DNA of 64,000 nucleotides from Hominisplanchenecus murintestinalis (GTDB lineage: Bacteria > Bacillota > Clostridia > Lachnospirales > Lachnospiraceae). Below the pieces are notes generated by a model. It was not told the origin of the DNA. It made no database searches and saw only the letters and a list, made by a program, of their open reading frames with translations. The stretch spans positions 25,846 to 89,845 of the forward strand of contig SRZB01000008.1 in the NCBI GenBank assembly GCA_004793585.1, written 5' to 3'. Positions 58,176 to 64,000 of the stretch are shown here, in pieces; the stretch's first letter is position 1; each line of letters starts with the position of its first letter. The position numbers were made by a program, and so were the translations under genes.

Positions 58176-59744
58176 TTACCGCATCTTTGCCGCATCTTTC
58201 ATGATGATTAAGCGCTTCCCTGGCTTTATCTCCTCGCTTTCCAAGCCGTTCAGTTCGCAGATACGTCCCGGGGTTGTGTAGTAAGTCTTGGCGATATCCC
58301 ATAAGCTGTCGCCCTGCTGCACAATATAGCCGACGATTCCCGGCAGCTCTTGTATTTTCTTCAAATCCAAATCGTGCTCTTCTACATCTGTGATGCATTC
58401 TTCATTATGCACCTGGACAATCAGCACTCCAAGATTTACAGACGCCTTTACTTCCAGCTCTTCACTGTCAATCATCATCGTAGAAAGCTGCTCTAGCTCT
58501 GTCTGCAGAGAGAACCTGCAGTCCGGATTGATTCCTTCCACTTCAATGGTATGCTGAAAAGGAACCATGCCATGCATTAAGGCAAAAGGCAGGCTATCGT
58601 CTGCTGTGATGTAAAGAATGCTGACATACACCGCTCCTTCGATCTGGATGCCCCGGTCGGTAATCTGCGTCTCATCAATCTTAACTTCACCCTTACTGTG
58701 ACAGATTTGAAGCATCCTGGGACGGTTCGGCTCCATGCGGATGCGCTCGTTTGTCCTGCATTTGGAAAAATTCTTCATTACCAGGCTTTCATAGACTTCC
58801 TGCGTCGTGATTGGCTCCAGCCGCCGCAGCGGAGTATACACATCTGCCAGTATTTCCACTCTCTCCTCTTCGTACAGCTTGATATCCAGATCCAGGACTG
58901 CCTCTACCTGAATCACCCTCTCCTCCCCGTCATAATCAGGGCGCACCTCCAAATTACTTCCTGCAAGGGTAACTTCTACGTCCGGTATCATAGACGAAGT
59001 ACAGCCGCCGCACTCGATGCTTCCTGAAAATGGCAGGGATGTTTCAATCCACTGCTTCGTAGCATTTTCATCATCCCCCGCATACAGCACGAAAATGAAC
59101 AGTTCTCCTCTGATATCAATCTGCCCGTCATTCACACGGATATCTGTTCCGCGCAGCTGAACACTGTCCCAGAGCAGTTCCCCAATGTTGGGCTTATTCG
59201 ATGCCAGGTTTATCTCATCTTTGACACGCAGAATATCGCGTTTCTGCACTGCCAAGGAAAGGGTCGTCAGTTCTTTTGTCCGTGCTGTCACCTCATCAAT
59301 CCCGTGCAGTTCCACCGCCGCCTGCGTATCATAAAGCTCCTCAATGGAGGCCGCAAAGGAAACAAGGGCATGGATACTTAGCTTCCTGGAATTTATAAGC
59401 TGGACACTCAAGTCCTCCATATCCCATTTTACCCGGATATTGTCCCCCGCCATAGCGCCTTCCAGGTTCAGCTTTTCCTCAAACGGAATTTTCGTGACCA
59501 GCCTATGTATCTGCCGTTCCCCATCATCCGAAACGTAGAGAATCTTCACCTCCAGATACCCGCTTAGAAAAACCTGGTTTTCCAGAATTTTTGTTTCCTC
59601 TATTTTTAAGTTTCCTTCTTCCTGAATCACATCCCCGGCATCCGGCTTAGTGTCAGGTACATTCATGTCCTCCTCTAAGGTAATCTGGTTCACCGCCCTG
59701 CCTTTCTGGCGGTTCATGCGGATATTCTTTTTCAGCAATTCCAT
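58176..59744 (-). CDS. SPOCS (DUF3794) and LysM domain protein
   Basis: A 522-residue protein with about three SPOCS/DUF3794 repeats (for example NITLEEDMNVPDTKPDAGDVIQEEGNLKIEETKILENQVFLSGYLEVKILYVSD-type blocks, seen here from residue 15 on) and a C-terminal LysM domain (IVGYIVQQGDSLWDIAKTYYTTPGRICELNGL). This arrangement is known from spore coat and cortex-binding proteins such as SpoVID-like ones, so it is probably made during sporulation. There is no signal peptide, which fits a mother-cell protein. The ATG at 59744 has GGGAGG 7 bases before; a start five codons upstream has none. Confidence 0.88.
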   Translation of the reverse strand: MELLKKNIRMNRQKGRAVNQITLEEDMNVPDTKPDAGDVIQEEGNLKIEETKILENQVFLSGYLEVKILYVSDDGERQIHRLVTKIPFEEKLNLEGAMAGDNIRVKWDMEDLSVQLINSRKLSIHALVSFAASIEELYDTQAAVELHGIDEVTARTKELTTLSLAVQKRDILRVKDEINLASNKPNIGELLWDSVQLRGTDIRVNDGQIDIRGELFIFVLYAGDDENATKQWIETSLPFSGSIECGGCTSSMIPDVEVTLAGSNLEVRPDYDGEERVIQVEAVLDLDIKLYEEERVEILADVYTPLRRLEPITTQEVYESLVMKNFSKCRTNERIRMEPNRPRMLQICHSKGEVKIDETQITDRGIQIEGAVYVSILYITADDSLPFALMHGMVPFQHTIEVEGINPDCRFSLQTELEQLSTMMIDSEELEVKASVNLGVLIVQVHNEECITDVEEHDLDLKKIQELPGIVGYIVQQGDSLWDIAKTYYTTPGRICELNGLESEEIKPGKRLIIMKDAAKMR

Positions 59745-59760
59745 ACGAAAACCTCCCATC

Positions 59761-59906
59761 CTATATTCTGCATAATTCCTGTAACAGTCCGGATCTGCAT
59801 CCTAACCAGGAGCTGCACGGCAAGCGGATACAGAGCCCGGCTGCTGCCAATTTCCTGTTTATTTCATTCTATGCAGAAGGTTGTTTCGTATGCATAGTAT
59901 TCCTTC
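59761..59906. repeat. Dispersed intergenic repeat, copy D (degenerate)
   Basis: CTGTAACAGTCCGG (59779-59792) resembles the CTGTAACCGTCCGG of copy C read on the minus strand. GTATGCATAGTATTCCTTC (59888-59906) matches copy B with one change. The pieces fill the gap between the SPOCS gene and the PrcB-like gene. Confidence 0.45.
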
Positions 59907-59910
59907 CCGC

Positions 59911-60330
59911 TTAATCAAACAAAACCTCCGCCTCCTGGGCCTCGATTTTGATAACCAGATAAGGATAAGAAGCCTCGTCCCGGATTTCCTGGTCGCGCGG
60001 CGGCCCAATCAGGCTCGTGTCTACATGCAGCCCATCCTCCGCCAGAAATACTTCATTTACTGCGATGCTGTATCCTCCCGTTTTCTGCTGCCCATATCCC
60101 CGTACCAGGTACATATACCCCTGATCCTCATAAGTCAGCTTAATCTCTCCCTGTTTATTCTCTTCAATAATCACCGCCAGCTCCGATGGAACCTCATCCG
60201 GTTCCACCACCGTAAATTCCACTTCCGTTTTCGCCATATTTCCTACCTGTTTCATCTCACAGCCTGTCAGCAAAATCATCAGACTCAGGCACCATATTCC
60301 AAAAATCTGCAAACCCCTTTTCAATTTCAT
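59911..60330 (-). CDS. PrcB-domain lipoprotein
   Basis: A 139-residue lipoprotein precursor with a basic start (MKLKRGLQ), a hydrophobic core and the lipobox LLTGC (Cys24). The mature part reads FTVVEPDEVPSELAVIIEENKQGEIKLTYEDQGYMYLVRGYGQQKTGGYSIAVNEV, the pattern of the PrcB domain first described in a treponemal protease complex. GGTGG lies before the ATG at 60330; a GTG three codons upstream is possible. The gene lies between the SPOCS gene and pabC with its own gaps, so operon membership is unclear. Function unknown. Confidence 0.78.
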   Translation of the reverse strand: MKLKRGLQIFGIWCLSLMILLTGCEMKQVGNMAKTEVEFTVVEPDEVPSELAVIIEENKQGEIKLTYEDQGYMYLVRGYGQQKTGGYSIAVNEVFLAEDGLHVDTSLIGPPRDQEIRDEASYPYLVIKIEAQEAEVLFD

Positions 60331-60390
60331 ACCTGCCACCTGCTTTTTCTTTTATCCTATTATGGTCAACGCAGATTTATTCCCGCGCGC

Positions 60391-61122
60391 TCAGGGAAAC
60401 AGAACCCCTCCGCAGATTGTCCGGTATTTCTCCTGCAGGCGCCTTATAGTATCCCTCTTGGCAAATTCATAAGCTCCAAGCCTGCTGACCGGCATGATGC
60501 CCATCAGTGAATTTGTAACAAAACACTCCTCAAACTCCCCTAAACTATCCGGAAAAATCTTCCTCTCTTCCACATCGAAGCATTCCGTCACATACCCGCG
60601 CATAATCCCCGGAAGCAGGCCGCATGAAAGCTTTGGCGTAAAAATCTTTCCCTTTCGGACAAAAAACACATTGGAAACTGCGCCTTCACAGATTTCCCCC
60701 CTCCCATTTAAGAATACTACCTCATCCAGCCCCCTGGCAGCAGCCCGGCGCTTTTCCAGAATACATTCTCCGCAATTCAGCGTTTTATGGTAAGTAAACG
60801 GCGAGCTTTCATTCCGTCTCACCTCAGAAAAATCCATCACGAATCCACGCTCATAGTCTTTTCCGGTATAATGGTTCTCTCTGGTCAAAAACAGCTTATT
60901 CTCTCCGGATACCACGATTTTCAACACCCCTGCGCGGATATTTTTTTCCTCCAGATATGCAGACACCTCATCCTCCGTCACCCGGCTCTGGATTCCCAGA
61001 AATTCCAGCGCCTCCGCAAGTCTCGCCAGGTGCCTGTCTAAAAAAACAGGGCGGTCATAAACCGCCACCGTCTCAAAAGCTCCTATGCCAAACAGATACC
61101 CTTCATCCAATACGATATTCAT
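60391..61122 (-). CDS. pabC: 4-amino-4-deoxychorismate lyase (class IV aminotransferase fold)
   Basis: A 243-residue PLP enzyme. The start GYLFGIGAFETVAVYDRPVFLDRHLARL and the cofactor Lys in YHKTLNCGECILEKR are those of the class IV fold; GAVSNVFFVRKGKIFTP and LPGIMRGYV are the other motifs. Branched-chain and D-amino-acid aminotransferases share the fold, but the operon with pabA and pabB points to PabC, which releases pyruvate and p-aminobenzoate for folate. It lies 12 bases after the HAD gene, with AAAAGGAGAG before the ATG. Confidence 0.88.
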   Translation of the reverse strand: MNIVLDEGYLFGIGAFETVAVYDRPVFLDRHLARLAEALEFLGIQSRVTEDEVSAYLEEKNIRAGVLKIVVSGENKLFLTRENHYTGKDYERGFVMDFSEVRRNESSPFTYHKTLNCGECILEKRRAAARGLDEVVFLNGRGEICEGAVSNVFFVRKGKIFTPKLSCGLLPGIMRGYVTECFDVEERKIFPDSLGEFEECFVTNSLMGIMPVSRLGAYEFAKRDTIRRLQEKYRTICGGVLFP

Positions 61123-61134
61123 CTTTCTCTCCTT

Positions 61135-61791
61135 TTAACACACGCTGCTCAGCAGCAGCCTGCCCAGCCCCTCCACATCCGGCACAATCTGCCCAGCTCC
61201 CGCCGTCTCCAGCTCCCCGCGGCTCCCAAACCCATATAGTACCCCTACCGTGTCCAGCCCACAGGCTCTGCCGCCCAGTACATCATGTTTCCTGTCTCCA
61301 ACCATAACGGCGCTTCCCATGTCAGAAATCCCGTTTCCATCCAGCACGCACCGAATGACCTCCTCTTTCTTGGTCCTGCTTCCGTCCAGATTGCTTCCCT
61401 GCACATCGTCAAAATATCCCATAAGCCCAAAATGCTCCAGAATCTGATTCGTGTAAACCGTCGGCTTCGAAGTAGCTACAAACAGATGGCAGCTTCTGGC
61501 TTTCAGCTCTTCCAGAAGCTCCTGGATTCCCGGATACACACTATTCTCAAACATTCCTCTATCCGCAAAATACTCTCTGTATTTCCACACTGCCTCGCCC
61601 GCTTTCTGTGCGTCAAACCCGTAATATTCTATAAAAGATTCCTGCAGAGGCGGCCCGATAAACCTTCTCAGCTTCTGTATGTCCTTCTCATAAATTCCAT
61701 AATACTCCAACGCATAAACCACGGAATGGATAATGCCCTCTGCCGAATCTGTCAATGTTCCGTCTAAATCAAACAAGATATATTTTTTCAT
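61135..61791 (-). CDS. HAD-superfamily phosphatase
   Basis: A 218-residue hydrolase of the phosphoglycolate phosphatase/beta-phosphoglucomutase-like group. Motif I is FDLDGTLTDS with the catalytic Asp, motif II is FVATSKP, motif III a Lys in RTKKEEV, and motif IV is MVGDRKHDVLGG. A helical cap lies between motifs I and II. It overlaps the pabB stop by four bases and comes before pabC, so it is in the pab operon. Its substrate may be linked to folate synthesis, for example dihydroneopterin phosphate, but this is inference from position only. Confidence 0.85.
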   Translation of the reverse strand: MKKYILFDLDGTLTDSAEGIIHSVVYALEYYGIYEKDIQKLRRFIGPPLQESFIEYYGFDAQKAGEAVWKYREYFADRGMFENSVYPGIQELLEELKARSCHLFVATSKPTVYTNQILEHFGLMGYFDDVQGSNLDGSRTKKEEVIRCVLDGNGISDMGSAVMVGDRKHDVLGGRACGLDTVGVLYGFGSRGELETAGAGQIVPDVEGLGRLLLSSVC

Positions 61792-63131
61792 CCCTGCATT
61801 GCCTCCAGTACTGCTTTTGCTTTTTGTTGCGTCTCCTCATATTCAAATCCCCGCTCTGACTCACAGGTAATTCCTCCGCCCACGCCCAGATGATATACCC
61901 CATCCTGATACAAGGCAGTTCGTATGACGATATTAAAATCACATTCGCCGTCCAGCGTCAAATATCCCATGGAACCAGTATAGAGGTTTCTTCTCCCATG
62001 CTCCAGCTCATCAATAATCTCCATCGCGCGCAGTTTCGGCGCGCCTGTGATGGAACCTCCCGGAAATGCCGCCTCAATCAAATCCATTACATTTTTCCCC
62101 GGCGCAAGCTCTCCCTCCACGTTCGCTGACAGGTGGAACACCGTAGCATATTCTTCTATCTGAAACAGTTCCGTTACCTTCACGCTCCCCGGCACACACA
62201 CACGGTTCAAGTCATTTCTCTCCAAATCCACAATCATCAACAGTTCGCTTCTATCCTTCTCCGACTCCCAAAGCTCCTTTCTAAGCATGGCGTCCTCCTG
62301 TGGATTTTCCCCTCTTTTCCGCGTCCCCTTAATAGGGCGCGTCACGACATGGCCGCCTCTCATCTGGAGAAAGCGCTCCGGCGAGGCGCACACCACCTGA
62401 AAATCCCCATACTGGAAATACCCGCCGAAGGGAGAGGGATTGTTCCTGCGCAGCGCCCGGAACACCTGATACGGGCTTCGCCTGCTGCGTACAGCAAGCT
62501 GACGGGTCATATTCATAATATAAATATCGCCTTCCGTGATATAGTCTATCACATCATCCACCGCTTTTAAATACTCGCTTTCTTCAAAATCTGACTCCGT
62601 CTGAATTTCACAGGCCGCCGCCTCTTCCTCCTCATCCGAAACTTCCCTGATTCGTTTCAAAATTTCATCCAGCATCTCCCCGCTGTCTTTTGTCTTTCCG
62701 TTTGCAATCAAATACAACCTGTTCTCCTTGTGGCTTTCCACCAGGAACACATCATAAAAACACAGAATACACGCCGGGATATCTACTTTCTCCTTGTGGA
62801 AGCTCTCCACACCCTCTTTCTCCCTTCCGTAATCATACGAAAAATACCCGATAGCCCCTGAAACAATCGGAAGCCCGGTATCATTTTCATCCCTGTGATT
62901 TTCCAGATACTCCTTTACATATACTTCAAAGCTTTGTTCACATTCCTTGCCGTTCACTGTAAATTTATCCCCATTTTTCAGCGTCAGGTATGGAAAAACT
63001 CCCACAATTGAATACTGCCCCAGTTCATTTTGCAGGGAAGAATCCAAAAACACCGACATCTCCTCCTCTGCAAACAAATCAAAAATCCCCGAAAGCGCCG
63101 GATAATCCTCAAGCATTCTTATAGTCCGCAT
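61788..63131 (-). CDS. pabB: Aminodeoxychorismate synthase component I
   Basis: A 447-residue chorismate-binding enzyme. The core has SPERFLQMRGGHVVTRPIKGTRKRGENPQED, LMIVDLERNDLNRVCVPGSVKV and the signature AAFPGGSITGAPKLRAMEIIDELE. PIKGTRKR with a Lys just before the conserved Gly fits PabB (PIKGT) rather than anthranilate synthase (PIAGT). I place the start at 63131 (MRTIRML) with GGAGG seven bases before; upstream codons lie in the pabA end. The overlap with pabA is 23 bases. Confidence 0.93.
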   Translation of the reverse strand: MRTIRMLEDYPALSGIFDLFAEEEMSVFLDSSLQNELGQYSIVGVFPYLTLKNGDKFTVNGKECEQSFEVYVKEYLENHRDENDTGLPIVSGAIGYFSYDYGREKEGVESFHKEKVDIPACILCFYDVFLVESHKENRLYLIANGKTKDSGEMLDEILKRIREVSDEEEEAAACEIQTESDFEESEYLKAVDDVIDYITEGDIYIMNMTRQLAVRSRRSPYQVFRALRRNNPSPFGGYFQYGDFQVVCASPERFLQMRGGHVVTRPIKGTRKRGENPQEDAMLRKELWESEKDRSELLMIVDLERNDLNRVCVPGSVKVTELFQIEEYATVFHLSANVEGELAPGKNVMDLIEAAFPGGSITGAPKLRAMEIIDELEHGRRNLYTGSMGYLTLDGECDFNIVIRTALYQDGVYHLGVGGGITCESERGFEYEETQQKAKAVLEAMQG

Positions 63132-63714
63132 GAACATCCCTCCATTCCCGGCAGATTCTTCCGAAATTCTCCAAAAGCTCTTTACCATATTCTGTTAACA
63201 CTGCCTCCGGATGAAACTGCACCCCGTAAACAGGATATATCCGATGGGAAATTCCCATAATTACCCCCTCCTCAGATACTGCATCTATAAGCAGCTCCTG
63301 CGGAAAATCTCTCCCCGATACAGTCAGCGAATGATAACGCGTTACCAGAAAATCTCGCGGAAGCCCCGCGAAAACCCCGCCGCCCCTGTGAATAATTCCC
63401 GTCACCTTCCCATGCACGGGGCATTTGCCTTTTTCCACCCGGGCGCCAAAATAATGGCCTATTACCTGATGTCCCAGACATACGCCCAAAATTGGTATTT
63501 TCCCCTTAAATCTCTCCAGAATCCGCAGCGATGCTGCCGCGTCAGACGGCTTTCCCGGCCCCGGTGATAAGATAATCCCCTCCGGGCACAGCGCCTCAAT
63601 CTCCGAAAGCGTAATTTCACCTTCACGCTTTACCAGAACTTCCTGCCCCAGCTCCCTGAAATAAGCCGACAGGTTATAGACAAACGAATCATAATTATCC
63701 AGCATAAAATACAT
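63109..63714 (-). CDS. pabA: Aminodeoxychorismate synthase glutaminase component
   Basis: A 201-residue class I glutamine amidotransferase. The nucleophile is C79 in LGVCLGHQ, and the catalytic His-Glu pair is in VQFHPEAVL. The start MLDNYDSFVYNLSAYFRELG is typical of PabA/TrpG. It supplies ammonia to PabB. The ATG has GGCGGGG upstream. It is the first gene of the pabA-pabB-HAD-pabC operon, with the promoter at 63796-63824. Confidence 0.93.
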   Translation of the reverse strand: MYFMLDNYDSFVYNLSAYFRELGQEVLVKREGEITLSEIEALCPEGIILSPGPGKPSDAAASLRILERFKGKIPILGVCLGHQVIGHYFGARVEKGKCPVHGKVTGIIHRGGGVFAGLPRDFLVTRYHSLTVSGRDFPQELLIDAVSEEGVIMGISHRIYPVYGVQFHPEAVLTEYGKELLENFGRICREWRDVHADYKNA

Positions 63715-63795
63715 AGAACCCCGCCTTTCCGAAATAAATTCGGCATAGTCGTTATCCCGGCAGCAGTCAGGTCCGTATCCTCGCCTTTTTCAGAC

Positions 63796-63824
63796 AGTGT
63801 ACCGTAAATCCTGCACGTACGCAA
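63796..63824 (-). promoter_or_regulatory. Promoter of the pab operon
   Basis: On the minus strand TTGCGT (63819-63824) and TACACT (63796-63801) are 17 bases apart, about 85 bases before pabA. Confidence 0.6.
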
Positions 63825-63840
63825 GAACTTTTTCACCTAA

Positions 63841-63965
63841 TTTCAAATCGCGGTTTGTCGAGGAGGTTGCCGCTTACACCATACAGTTATGGAACCGATA
63901 GTTTCTGTGCTTACTCCGGACAGTCACGGAACCGATAGTCCTCATGTTTACGCCGTACGCCGGGA
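63841..63965. repeat. Dispersed intergenic repeat, copy E, with tandem 37-base units
   Basis: TTTCAAATCGCGGTTTG (63841) is followed by two 37-base units (63872-63908 and 63909-63945), each GCTTAC-CC-ACAGT-A-GGAACCGATAGT with small changes, and the start of a third (GTTTACGCCG). The same unit occurs once in copy C at 11320. The repeat continues toward the right edge; what lies beyond is not seen. Confidence 0.7.
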
Positions 63966-64000
63966 AGCCTGCCGCATATCCCACACGGACGGAGACAACG

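Overview
The window is chromosomal DNA from a spore-forming, Gram-positive anaerobe of the Clostridia, most likely a Lachnospiraceae-type gut bacterium. This rests on the gene set (HPr kinase, type-Z zinc S14, YwmB, SPOCS/LysM and YtvI-like proteins, a sodium-type F-ATPase), on strong GGAGG ribosome binding sites throughout, and on TTGACA/TATAAT-type promoters with 17-base spacers. The genus is not determined. Most genes lie on the minus strand.

Layout. 1-6.4 kb: a cut-off acetyltransferase, an RNA methyltransferase, a divergent pair of metal exporters, glucokinase, and an AT-rich two-gene unit (HD-domain phosphohydrolase plus YwgA/Panacea-like protein). 6.4-13.6 kb: hprK; a pfkA-dnaX-ybaB-recR cluster behind a promoter with a dyad; and panD-panC-BASS transporter. 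13.6-16.1 kb: a BlaI-type repressor, a BlaR1-type membrane peptidase and a small secreted Tyr/Trp-rich peptide, behind a promoter overlapped by a perfect dyad. 16.1-29.4 kb: the S10-spc ribosomal cluster from rpsJ to infA, with secY, adk, map and a KOW protein. It stops after infA; the usual rpmJ-rpsM-rpsK-rpsD-rpoA-rplQ genes do not follow. 29.4-38.7 kb: a frameshifted secreted-protein gene, a YwmB-like gene and the ten-gene ATP synthase operon. Its c subunit carries the full sodium-binding residue set.

38.7-46.9 kb: an AI-2E/YtvI-type permease, an RluA-type pseudouridine synthase, a two-component system, a MATE exporter behind a long structured leader, tadA, cutC and an RsmB/F-type methyltransferase. 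47-53 kb: an ABC export system whose permease carries a coiled coil of about 350 residues. Its ATPase gene is separated from the permease gene by an unrelated AAA-ATPase/PD-(D/E)XK gene. 53.2-57.2 kb (plus strand): coaBC, a small unknown gene, a KtrB-type potassium channel gene and a second AI-2E-type permease. 57.2-64 kb: an Mrp ATPase, a SPOCS/LysM protein, a PrcB-like lipoprotein, and the p-aminobenzoate operon pabA-pabB-HAD-pabC.

The candidates I would look at first are the BlaI/BlaR1-like/secreted-peptide operon, the four-hairpin leader of the MATE gene, a family of short dispersed intergenic repeats (one copy supplies the end of a coding sequence), the HD/YwgA pair, and the AAA/nuclease gene inside the ABC exporter operon. 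No tRNA, rRNA, CRISPR array, insertion sequence or prophage was found. All functional calls come from reading motifs and gene order; no database search was run.
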